From Microvirga sp. TS319 (lineage in GTDB: Bacteria; Pseudomonadota; Alphaproteobacteria; Rhizobiales; Beijerinckiaceae): 64,000 nucleotides of DNA. Positions 53,729 to 61,295 of the stretch are shown here, piece by piece. The first letter of the stretch is position 1; the number at the start of each line of letters is the position of its first letter. Under the pieces are notes generated by a model. That model saw nothing but the letters and a program-made list of their open reading frames with translations. It had not been told where the DNA came from and ran no database searches. Made by a program: the position numbers and the translations under genes. The DNA is taken from positions 851,501 through 915,500 of the forward strand of contig NZ_JBGGGT010000001.1 in the NCBI RefSeq assembly GCF_041276405.1, given 5' to 3'.

Positions 53729-54519
53729 CTAAGCTCCTATAAGGTCACGGACCCCAATGAACATTGCGACATAGACGAGCAGAGCAACGGCAGCGCTGCT
53801 GCGTCTCGTGCCCGAGACACGCCAGATCGCATCGAAGCCGCCCCACGCCGCAGTCACGCCTCCTGTAATGCCCAAGGATTCGATTGCGCCATGCTGTTCG
53901 ATAGGAGAGCCACCGGGTCCGTTCGTCGGGATGCCGCCGGTGATCCGGCCATCGCTGTAGATCGCCTCAGTCTCCGGCGGCGTACGGCCAGCCGGCCGCC
54001 CTTGTCGCCGGCGCCGCTCACGAAGATACCAGAACCTAGGACCGGTGCGCCGTTGCGGCTGGCCGAGAGACGGACGGGATCCGCGCTGACGATCACGTCG
54101 GTCTCCAGGATGTCAACGCCACTCACGTCGACATGCCCGCTCCGCACATTGTCGCGCGCAGGGATCTGACCACGGCCGAGCGTGGTCACGCCACGCAGTT
54201 CGATCCGCCACAGGCCGTCCACGCTGGTGTCGTTGAAGATTGCGCGCCTGTCCGCGGAAACATTGAGACAAGCCTGGTGAACTCGCTTGTCTAAGGAAAG
54301 TTGAAGGCCATCATTGCCATCGGCGAAACTGATGAAGGATTGTTCGTCCGCACCACGCAGGGACTGTCCTGGCGAAAGCCTGACGGTTGGTGCATTGGCC
54401 ATCGCGCCGCTGATGACAATGCGTCGGATGCTCCCGCCTCGGGTGGCCATAATCAAGGCGTCGAGCATTGTGACCGCATCGTCTGGAGATTTCATGCAAT
54501 AATCTCCGATGCTGCTCAT
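53729..54519 (-). pseudogene. Frameshifted hypothetical gene of beta-helix-like type
   Basis: The first frame reads SSIGDYCMKSPDDAVTMLDA, RRIVISGAMANAPTVRLSPG and QSLRGADEQSFISFADGNDG, then ELRGVTTLGRGQI. After about DVSGVDI it seems to skip a segment and continues VISADPVRLSASRNGAPVLG, GIFVSGAGDKGGRL. Near 53980 the reading must shift by one to continue ETEAIYSDGRITGGIPTNGP, SPIEQHGAIESLGITGGVTA to a TAG at 53729. The repeating short beta strands suggest a beta-helix family of unknown function. The shift and apparent deletion mark it as decayed. Confidence 0.55.
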
Positions 54520-54637
54520 CTGGCTCGACAGGTAAAAGGTACAACGGCCTGATATCCGAGTTGGTTCAAGGCTGGGACTATGCTCGGTCTTTTTCTGGGG
54601 CGCTGCTGGGCGGCGGCGATCTTTCGGATGGCTCCGA

Positions 54638-54815
54638 GGTACCCATGCTGCCAGCTACATCCGCGCTGGACCACTCCACCACTTCCACGGCATCACTAAG
54701 CCCGACACTATCGGCGAGCCGGGGGCGAGCGGCTGCATTCGTATATTCAACCCCGACATTCTCGACCTGTACAGCCAGTTCTATCGCAACTCTTTCCTTC
54801 CTCCCATGGGGCTAT
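54638..54815 (+). pseudogene. L,D-transpeptidase catalytic-domain remnant
   Basis: From 54638 the frame reads GTHAASYIRAGPLHHFHGIT, then KPDTIGEPGASGCIRIFNPD and ILDLYSQ. HxxxG...SxGCIR is the YkuD L,D-transpeptidase active site, with the catalytic cysteine in SGCIR. There is no start, and the upstream domain is missing; the frame degrades after residue 50. A MITE-like element begins 30 nt downstream. Confidence 0.65.
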
Positions 54816-54845
54816 GGCCCCAGTTGACGGGAGGGATGAAGCAGA

Positions 54846-54987
54846 GGCACCGTCAACTTAACCACGTAGAGGCCGTTTCCCTGCGATTTCAGCTATTCCC
54901 CGGCATCTCAAAGCTATTGAAAATGCGTGACCAACACCGAACCTAAACACCGAAAATTGCAGGTAAAAGCGTTAAGCTGACAGTGCC
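54846..54987. mobile_element. MITE-like element with IS6-like ends, copy B
   Basis: A 142-bp element with inverted ends GGCACCGTCAACTTAA and TTAAGCTGACAGTGCC (12-14 of the outer 16 bases match as inverted repeats). The left end matches the IS6 remnant end at 25532 (GGCACCGTCAGCTTAACC). The interior is AT-rich, non-coding and aligned with the element at 33085. The 255 bases after it contain nothing recognised. Confidence 0.72.
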
Positions 54988-55242
54988 TGTCGCTTCCCCA
55001 CTGCAGTTCTTGGCGCTTCGGGGTATTCCACGACCAAGGAGGGCGCGACCCGGATCACAACGTGTCTAGCTCATCCCATATGCTGACGATGAAGCTGGGC
55101 TGGTTGGCTGATGTGCAATCCTTGTGCGTTGAAATATGAGCCAGCACACCTACTTGGTGGACTTCAATGGCATGGCTCGTAACCCGCTCCCCCATCAGTG
55201 AGCGTTCCTGCCTGTTGGTCTCTCAAAATTGTATAAAGCGCC

Positions 55243-55833
55243 ATGTCTGCCGTTCTCACACGCCATAACGTCAAGGTCGTCGGTCATGGCGAGCAGCCGA
55301 TGATCTTCGCCCATGGTTTCGGTTGCGATCAGAACATGTGGCGGTTCATCACCCCTGCTTTCCAGGACCGCTACAAGGTCATTCTCTTCGACTATGTTGG
55401 ACACGGGCAGTCCGATGCTGCCGCTTTCGATCAAGCCCGATACGGTTCCCTCCAGGGCTATGCTGATGACGTCCTGGCGATCTGCCGCGAGTTGAACCTC
55501 AAGGACGTCATCTTCGTCGGCCACTCGGTCAGTGCCATGATCGGGGTTCTCGCTGCCATCCAGGAGGCCGAGCGGCTCGATCGTCTTGTGCTCATCGGCC
55601 CCTCGCCACGCTACATGGACGATGACGATTATGTGGGTGGGTTCAAGCAGGAGGACATCGCGGGTCTGCTGGATTCCCTCGACAGCAACCACCTCGAGAA
55701 CCTGCCGGGCAGTGAGTTCGTCCTGATGACGGCAACAGGCCATTGTCCGAACCTGAGTGCACCCGAGGAGACGATTGCCGCCATGGAAGCCTTTCTGCGC
55801 GGTTCGGTTCCTAACAAGGCGGCGGCCGAGTGA
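55243..55833 (+). CDS. RsbQ-like alpha/beta hydrolase with an internal deletion
   Basis: A 196-aa protein. Residues 1-148 match RsbQ/KAI2-type hydrolases closely: FAHGFGCDQNMWR, LFDYVGHGQSD, the nucleophile Ser95 in FVGHSVSAMIG, and SPRYMDDDDYVGGFKQEDI. The C-terminal match resumes at residue about 160 with ATGHCPNLSAPEETI, including the catalytic His167. Full-length relatives are about 265-270 aa, so roughly 75-80 residues, including most of the lid and the catalytic aspartate, are missing without breaking the frame. The stop overlaps the start of the kinase gene. It may be inactive as an enzyme, or a binding partner only. Confidence 0.75.
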   Translation: MSAVLTRHNVKVVGHGEQPMIFAHGFGCDQNMWRFITPAFQDRYKVILFDYVGHGQSDAAAFDQARYGSLQGYADDVLAICRELNLKDVIFVGHSVSAMIGVLAAIQEAERLDRLVLIGPSPRYMDDDDYVGGFKQEDIAGLLDSLDSNHLENLPGSEFVLMTATGHCPNLSAPEETIAAMEAFLRGSVPNKAAAE

Positions 55834-57473
55834 ACATAGACCCAAACGCGATCAACGAAACTCCGGAGGAGCTCTACGAGAACGCCCCGTGCGGTTACCT
55901 CTCGACCCTGCCGGATGGCACTATCATCAGAGCCAACCAAACCTGCCTCACCTGGATCGGTATGGAGCGGCAGGGCCTTGTCGGCAACAAGTGCTTCCAG
56001 GACCTTCTGAGCATCGGCGGCAGGATCTTCTACGACACCCATTTCGCGCCGCTCCTGCGGATGCAGGGCTTTGTGAACGAGGTCGCCTTTGATCTGATTG
56101 GAGCCGACGGACGCGCCTTGCCGGTTCTCGCCAATGCCGTCCAAAAGCGGGACGCGGGCGGGAAGCCTGTCGTCAACCGCATCACCCTCTTTAATGCCGC
56201 CGACCGGCGACAATACGAGCGAGAGTTGCTTCTCTCGCGCCAAAAGGCCGAGCAGGCCGTCGAGAACCTCAAGCGTCTGAACGAGACACTGGAGGAGAGG
56301 GTGCATCAGGAGGTCGCCGAGCGCCTCAAAGCCGAGGCGGCGATGCGCCAATCCCAGAAGATGGAGGCGGTGGGCCAGCTTACCGGGGGCGTGGCGCACG
56401 ACTTCAACAACCTGCTCACGGTCATCAAGTCGTCGACGGATCTCCTCAAGCGACCGAACCTGTCAGAGGAGCGGCGGGCCCGCTATGTCGCCGCGATCTC
56501 CGATACCGTAGACCGGGCCGCCAAGCTCACGAGCCAGCTTCTGGCCTTCGCCCGGCGCCAGGCCCTCAAGCCGGAGACGTTCGATGCAGGGCAGTCCGTT
56601 CGGATGCTCAGCGACATGGTCGGCACGCTGACCGGGGCGCGGATCCAGATCATCACCTACCTGCCCGATGAGCCGTGTTTCATCAGCGCCGATCCGAGTC
56701 AGTTCGACACGGCGCTGATCAACATCGTGGTCAACGCGCGTGACGCGATGGACGGTGAGGGCCAGATCACGATCACCGTGTGGCCGGCCGAGACAATGCC
56801 CGCCATCCGCAGACATGCGGCGGTCAAGGCTCCTTACGTGGCGATTTCAATCGCCGACACGGGCTCGGGCATCCCGGCAGATCGGATTGATCAGATCTTC
56901 GAGCCGTTTTTCACGACAAAGGGTGTTGGCCAAGGCACCGGCCTCGGATTGTCCCAGGTGTTCGGGTTCGTCAAGCAGTCCGGCGGGCAGGTGATCGTCG
57001 AGAGCGAAGTCGGCCAAGGCACTACATTCACGCTGTACCTGCCCCGCGTCACAGCCGCTCTCGGAGTGCCCGCTCCAGAGGAGGAGAACACCGAAGACGG
57101 GTCCGGCACCTGCGTGCTGGTGGTCGAGGATAATCGGGATGTCGGCACCTTCGTGACGCAGACCCTGGCCGAGCTGGGCTATCACACGACGTGGGTCGAG
57201 AATGCCCAAGCGGCGCTCGATGAGCTGGCGAAGTCTCCAAGCGCCCATGATATTGTGTTCTCGGACGTGGTGATGCCGGGCATGAATGGTGTGGAGTTGG
57301 CCCGCCACGTGCAACGGCTCTACCCCGATCTGCCACTGGTGCTGACGAGCGGGTACAGCCACGTGCTTGCCGAGGGAGGGCACGGCTTCGAGCTGTTGCA
57401 GAAGCCCTATTCCGTTGAGGCATTGTCACGCGTGCTTCGCAAGGCGTCTAGCAAGCTGCGCAAGCGGACATAG
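55830..57473 (+). CDS. Hybrid sensor histidine kinase: PAS-HisKA-HATPase-REC
   Basis: A 547-aa soluble kinase. The PAS domain (about 12-125: [40 protein letters not shown]) is of the kind found next to RsbQ-like hydrolases. A coiled coil is at 128-175. The phospho-accepting His190 is in [10 protein letters not shown], the ATPase motifs are NARDAM, DTGSGIP and GTGLGLS, and the REC domain (about 428-545) has the phospho-Asp in [13 protein letters not shown]. The start is a GTG overlapping the hydrolase stop (GTGA), so the two are translationally coupled. It would sense a small ligand handled by the hydrolase and signal through its own receiver. Confidence 0.9.
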   Translation: MNIDPNAINETPEELYENAPCGYLSTLPDGTIIRANQTCLTWIGMERQGLVGNKCFQDLLSIGGRIFYDTHFAPLLRMQGFVNEVAFDLIGADGRALPVLANAVQKRDAGGKPVVNRITLFNAADRRQYERELLLSRQKAEQAVENLKRLNETLEERVHQEVAERLKAEAAMRQSQKMEAVGQLTGGVAHDFNNLLTVIKSSTDLLKRPNLSEERRARYVAAISDTVDRAAKLTSQLLAFARRQALKPETFDAGQSVRMLSDMVGTLTGARIQIITYLPDEPCFISADPSQFDTALINIVVNARDAMDGEGQITITVWPAETMPAIRRHAAVKAPYVAISIADTGSGIPADRIDQIFEPFFTTKGVGQGTGLGLSQVFGFVKQSGGQVIVESEVGQGTTFTLYLPRVTAALGVPAPEEENTEDGSGTCVLVVEDNRDVGTFVTQTLAELGYHTTWVENAQAALDELAKSPSAHDIVFSDVVMPGMNGVELARHVQRLYPDLPLVLTSGYSHVLAEGGHGFELLQKPYSVEALSRVLRKASSKLRKRT

Positions 57474-57530
57474 GCAAAATCGTGAAGAACAGGTGGCATC
57501 GTTGCTCTCGCTTTGCGCCTGCCACGCAGG

Positions 57531-58211
57531 TTAGCCACCCTGTTTGGTTGCAATCCAGATCGTGTGTCTTGCGCCCTTACGCGTTCCGTGAGCGCGAGCG
57601 TTGACCTCATCCACACCAAATCCCGCCTTGCGCAGGCGCTGGGTAAAGGTTCTATTCGGTGCGGATGACCATACGGCAAGGACGCCCCCAGGAGTCAGGG
57701 CTGCCCGAGCGGAATGAAGCCCCGACACGTCGTAGAGGCTGTCATTGGCCCGGCGTGTCAGCCCTTCGGGCCCGTTGTCGACATCCAACAGGATCCCATC
57801 GTAAGCGGACCGGCTCGATCTTATCAGGCCACCGACATCCCCTTCGACGATGCTGACGCGCGGATCCGCAAGGCTATCGCCGAATACTTCGGCCATGGGA
57901 CCGCGGGCCCATGTCACGACGGCGGGTACCAGTTCAGCCACAGTAACCTGAGCATCGGGGCCGAGTTCGGCGAGCGCAGCGCGGAGCGTAAAGCCCATCC
58001 CCAACCCACCGATCAGGATCCGTGGGTGCTCGCGGCCCTGAAGTCTCAGACAAGACAGTCTGGCCAGCGCCTCCTCGGATCCACTGAGGCGGCTGTTCAT
58101 CAACTCGTTGCTGCCCAGCATGATGGAAAACTCGGCCCCACGCCGCTTGAGGCGCAAATCGTCCCGGTCGCCCGGAATTTTTGCCGTGTCGAGTAAGACC
58201 CAGGGAATCAT
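57531..58211 (-). CDS. Spermidine-synthase-like Rossmann-fold protein
   Basis: A 226-aa protein of the spermidine synthase/SAM-binding fold. The nucleotide motif is RILIGGLGMGFTLRAAL (about residues 64-80), followed by VTVAELVPAVVTWA and YDGILLDVDNGPEGLT, where the LLDVDNGP replaces the catalytic DxxDP of true spermidine synthases. No other polyamine gene is nearby, so it may be a methyltransferase-like or degenerate relative. The ATG at 58211 overlaps the TGA of a frameshifted DUF6481-like gene upstream, which suggests former coupling. It converges on the kinase gene. Confidence 0.82.
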   Translation of the reverse strand: MIPWVLLDTAKIPGDRDDLRLKRRGAEFSIMLGSNELMNSRLSGSEEALARLSCLRLQGREHPRILIGGLGMGFTLRAALAELGPDAQVTVAELVPAVVTWARGPMAEVFGDSLADPRVSIVEGDVGGLIRSSRSAYDGILLDVDNGPEGLTRRANDSLYDVSGLHSARAALTPGGVLAVWSSAPNRTFTQRLRKAGFGVDEVNARAHGTRKGARHTIWIATKQGG

Positions 58212-58599
58212 GAAACGCTCTTCGGATAGCACTGCCTATTTCGCGGGACCATGCACAAGTCGGGAACGCGGATCAATGGACACAGGCTCATCCATGCCTT
58301 TGGCCAGCGCGTCACATTCTCTTGCTGATGATCGTGGCCAAATAGATATCGCTCATGCGATACCGTTGGATGTGAGCGCCACTTCCGTGCTTTACGGGCC
58401 TCGTCGGCTGCGCGATGTGCTTCCCATTCAGGCAATTCGATACCCCGCGCGGCGCTCACGGCTGCTCGAGCAGCCCGCTGTTCGGCAACCGCTGGATCAT
58501 CTGGCCCTGGCCGCTGACGGAACTTGGCGGCATGGCCTGCTTTGCGTCTCTGACGGCGCTCAGCCGCTCGCTTAATTCGTTCGGCTTCATTCCACTCAT
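58208..58599 (-). pseudogene. Frameshifted DUF6481-like gene
   Basis: From the ATG at 58599 one frame reads MKPNELSERLSAVRDAKQAM and then loses sense. The neighbouring frame continues AKFRQRPGPDDPAVAEQRAA, SAARGIELPEWEAHRAADEA and RKARKWRS to a TGA at 58208. Joined, they resemble the DUF6481 family (charged helical protein with an RPxPxDPAVxxR segment and alanine/arginine repeats). A one-base shift is needed near 58535. The TGA overlaps the start of the next gene. Confidence 0.5.
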
Positions 58600-58638
58600 T
58601 GAACTCAATACGGATGCCTCATCTGATCCGCGCCGAGA

Positions 58639-58839
58639 CTATCGGACACGCCGGATGCTGGTGATCGTGCCTTCCGGCAGGGAGCCTTGCTCTTGCTGGG
58701 CTTGGGCAATCACGCCGACAGCCCAGGTGTCGCTCGCCTTTGCTGGATCATCAATCCACAGATAGGCAGTGCGACCATCGTCATAGTTCACCATGAACAT
58801 GACCGACTTCGCAGGAGGGGCTTTTCGAAACGTGTACAT
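58639..58839 (-). CDS. Small hypothetical protein (66 aa)
   Basis: A 66-aa soluble protein: MYTFRKAPPAKSVMFMVNYD, then RTAYLWIDDPAKASDTWAVG and PEGTITSIRRVR. It has coding-like composition and an AGGACGCG ribosome site before the ATG at 58839; a longer open frame to 58899 is rejected. A terminator of the cold-shock gene lies just upstream, so it has its own promoter. Function unknown. Confidence 0.6.
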   Translation of the reverse strand: MYTFRKAPPAKSVMFMVNYDDGRTAYLWIDDPAKASDTWAVGVIAQAQQEQGSLPEGTITSIRRVR

Positions 58840-58889
58840 CGCGTCCTCACGTGTATGGCCATCGAATGATGGAGCGTCGCAAAGAAAAT

Positions 58890-58910
58890 GCCGCTCCACC
58901 CGGGAGCGGC
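58890..58910 (-). terminator. Rho-independent terminator of the cold-shock gene at 58947
   Basis: Read on the minus strand: GCCGCTCC, loop CGGGT, GGAGCGGC, then ATTTTCTTTG. It has an 8-bp GC-rich perfect stem with a T-rich tail, 36 nt after the stop codon. Confidence 0.78.
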
Positions 58911-58946
58911 TTCGAAGAGGCGCTTATAATATGCGCCCAAGCATCC

Positions 58947-59156
58947 TTAGGCTTTCTGGATGTTGTTGACGGCGATCTTCCCGGAGCGGCGGTCCTCGGC
59001 CGTGTCGAAGGAGACCTTTTGGCCTTCGACGAGGTTGCGCATGCCGGCGCGCTCCAGAGCTGTGGCATGGACGAACACGTCCTTGTCGCCGTTGTCAGGC
59101 TGAATGAAGCCGAAGCCCTTCATGTCGTTGTAGAATTTCACAGTACCTATGATCAT
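58947..59156 (-). CDS. Cold-shock domain protein
   Basis: A 69-aa CspA-type RNA/ssDNA chaperone. The RNP1 motif is [11 protein letters not shown] and RNP2 is DVFVHATAL. The opening MIIGTVKFYNDM and the ending GKIAVNNIQKA are typical of alphaproteobacterial forms. AAAGG lies before the ATG at 59156; the open frame upstream is leader RNA. The long untranslated leader and the strong terminator are usual for cold-shock genes. It is related to the second copy at 59893. Confidence 0.93.
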   Translation of the reverse strand: MIIGTVKFYNDMKGFGFIQPDNGDKDVFVHATALERAGMRNLVEGQKVSFDTAEDRRSGKIAVNNIQKA

Positions 59157-59551
59157 AGGGGTAACCTTTCGCGGTTGTTGCAGATGCACGTGAGCCAAGG
59201 CACGCGAAAGTGCGGCCTCAACTCGGTTCGTCGATGTTTGGAAAGAGTGTCTGAACGTGCGCCTGGCAGTGCCAACAGCGAAACGGCCCGATTGTCCGGC
59301 CAAAGTCGATAATAGAAATATAGTGATTAGTAGGGTTTTTACAAGAGGGTGGGCCGGGATTGCTCGAAGAACAGGCGGCGGAAGGATTTGCTTCCCTATT
59401 TTGCTTTCCCATTACGCCAAACGATTTTCGACGACGAGCCCGGAATCTTCCGATCTCACCGGGAATGACTATGAAGGCGGGAGGGATCGCTCTGCGCCGG
59501 GAATCAGCCGGGCAAACTCAGCCATGCCCCCGAGCGCCGGGGCGGTTCAGG
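59157..59551. other. Cold-shock leader region and gene-free DNA
   Basis: The part near 59157-59340 is the probable leader and promoter of the cold-shock gene, with an AT-rich patch at about 59308-59345 (AATAGAAATATAGTGATTAG). No gene was recognised in the rest. Confidence 0.45.
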
Positions 59552-59779
59552 CTAGACGGGTGATCGCGTAATCTTCTTGATCGGAATGCGGGGCCGGCCG
59601 GCTTTCTCCGCGATGGCATTGTCCTGCTCCTCGATGGCTTTCCGGGCCGGCTCATCCCCGTCGAGCCCACCCAGAAGGGACCGCGTTACACGTCGGTTCG
59701 AGCTGCGGGAGCCATCCTCGTAGAGAACGTCGAAGAGAGCATAGCCACTCTCAAGGGGCTTTGACTTCTTGCGGGCCAT
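59552..59779 (-). CDS. Small hypothetical protein (75 aa)
   Basis: A 75-aa basic protein: MARKKSKPLESGYALFDVLY, then GSRSSNRRVTRSLLGGLDGD and a C-terminal RPRIPIKKITRSPV. AAAGGAA precedes the ATG. The middle (EDGSRSSNRRV) and the later DGDEPARKAIEEQDNAIAEK look like a small soluble protein conserved in Hyphomicrobiales, but I cannot name a domain. It lies between two cold-shock genes on the same strand. Confidence 0.65.
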   Translation of the reverse strand: MARKKSKPLESGYALFDVLYEDGSRSSNRRVTRSLLGGLDGDEPARKAIEEQDNAIAEKAGRPRIPIKKITRSPV

Positions 59780-59834
59780 TGTTCGGGTTCCTTTACATAG
59801 CTGTACGCACGAGATGCCTCATAGGCCAAAATGC

Positions 59835-59863
59835 AGAGGCCGCCCCAAGTCGGAGCGGCCTCT
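59835..59863 (-). terminator. Rho-independent terminator of the cold-shock gene at 59893
   Basis: AGAGGCCGC (59835-59843) pairs perfectly with GCGGCCTCT (59855-59863) across an 11-nt loop. On the minus strand it is followed by GCATTTTGG. It sits 29 nt after the stop codon. Confidence 0.75.
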
Positions 59864-59892
59864 CTTGCGAAATCAGGGACCAGAGGGTTTGA

Positions 59893-60102
59893 TCAGGCCG
59901 TCTTCAGGTTCCCTGCCGATTCCTTGCCCGTGCGGCGGTCGGATTCGACATCATAGGAAACCTTCTGCCCCTCAACCAGACCACGCAGACCGGCGCGCTC
60001 CAGTGCGGATGCATGGACGAAAACGTCCTTGCCGCCATTGTCAGGCTGAATGAAGCCATAGCCCTTTGTTTCATTATACCACTTCACCGTACCTGTCGCC
60101 AT
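59893..60102 (-). CDS. Cold-shock domain protein
   Basis: A 69-aa CspA-type protein. It has [20 protein letters not shown] with RNP1 [14 protein letters not shown]2 DVFVHASAL, and the ending [20 protein letters not shown] precedes the ATG. It is about two-thirds identical by eye to the protein at 58947, so the two are probably paralogues kept for different conditions. Confidence 0.94.
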   Translation of the reverse strand: MATGTVKWYNETKGYGFIQPDNGGKDVFVHASALERAGLRGLVEGQKVSYDVESDRRTGKESAGNLKTA

Positions 60103-60413
60103 GGGGAGCTCCCTTCTCTGTTGATGAGCAATCTAAGCCAAGATGCGTCAGCGCCTTGGCTGGATGAGTATCGATACTTGGGGAGATCGCCCGTGCAGAT
60201 GCACGGTAAGGCACAGCAGCTCAGTCGTCGGCCAGTCTCGATATCGGGACAATAGGACGACTTCGGAGGCGTTACAAGACGGTGATCCGATCTAACTACA
60301 TCTAACGCCAAGCTGTACAATGCCGGAAGGTCGGCTGATGATGCTGTGGACGGCTCCCACCCAGGGTGAGGGAGCATGGCTGTTGTCAGTAGCCACGAGC
60401 CCACGAGCAGCCC
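60103..60413. other. Cold-shock leader and left flank of the IS110 remnant
   Basis: The first half is the leader and promoter of the cold-shock gene on the minus strand. The second half (about 60300-60413) is probably the non-coding left end of the IS110 element. No gene was seen. Confidence 0.45.
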
Positions 60414-61259
60414 ATGAGCACGGTCACCACCATTGGTCCGGACATCGCCAAGTCCGTTTTCCAGGTACACGGCATCAGCGCCACCGGCGAGGTGTTGATC
60501 CGGCGCCAGGTCAGGCGGGGCAGGTGCTCAAGTTCTCGCCAGCCTGCCGCCTTGTCTGATCGGCATCGAGGCCTGTGCGAGCGCCCATCACTGGTCGCGC
60601 GAGCTCCAGAGCCTGGGCCATAAGGTGAGGCTTATGATGCACCTGGCGTGGCTCATGCAGGTGCGGCACAAGACCATGCTGACCAATGCCATTCGGGCCC
60701 ACTTGGCCGAGTTCGGCTTGGTGGCGAAGGTCGGCCGGGAGGGCATTGATGAACTGCTGTTGATGGTCCGTGATGGCGATGAGCGCGTGCCGGAACTGGC
60801 TCGGGCCTGCATCCTGGTGTTGGCAGAGCAGTTGGTGCTGATCACAAGCGTCAGATCCTGGAGGCGGACCGGTGCATCACTGCCTGCCACCGAGCCAGTG
60901 AGGTTAGCCGCCGGCTGGCTGAGATCCCCGGCATTGGCCCGCTGCTGGCGTCTGCTCTGGTGGCGCATGTCCCCAACCCGGAGACTTTCTCCCCAGGGGG
61001 TAATCTGGCGGCTTGGATCGGGCTACAGCGTCGGACGTGAAACCGAACCCACAGCCGATGCTGTCAGTTTCTGTTTCTGAGCATCTTTCCACGCACAACC
61101 GGTGCCCACTTTTGGGTCGATGCTCTTGTGCCGAAGCAGAACTCGAGTGGTGGCAAGGAGCGGCTCGGCGGGGTGACCAAGCAGGGTAACCGTTACCTGC
61201 GTTCCATGCTGACGGCCGGAGCGCTGGCGGTGTTGTCCGCTTGGCGTCTGCAAGGGTAG
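60414..61259 (+). pseudogene. IS110-family transposase, broken
   Basis: It opens MSTVTTIGPDIAKSVFQVHG as in DEDD-type IS110 transposases, shifts frame near 60520, and continues LIGIEACASAHHWSRELQSL. About 30 residues are missing after GHKVRLM. It then reads NAIRAHLAEFGLVAKVGREG and RVPELARACILVLAEQLVLI. Near the end it reaches AWIGL, is interrupted by a 100-bp dispersed repeat (61025-61124), and resumes VPKQNSSGGKERLGGVTKQG, NRYLRSMLTAGALAVL. Frameshifts, deletion and insertion make it inactive. Confidence 0.88.
61025..61124. repeat. Dispersed repeat inserted into the IS110 transposase gene
   Basis: ACAGCGTCGGACGTGAAACC through TTCTGAGCATCTTTCCACGC to CCCACTTTTGGGTCGATGCT. It closely matches the inner unit at 21635-21735. 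The host gene reads GGGCT before it and CTTGTGCCG after it, consistent with a CT target duplication, so its boundaries can be placed to within two bases. Confidence 0.85.
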
Positions 61260-61295
61260 TATTGGCCGGCACGTCGATGATCTTGGACATTGGTC

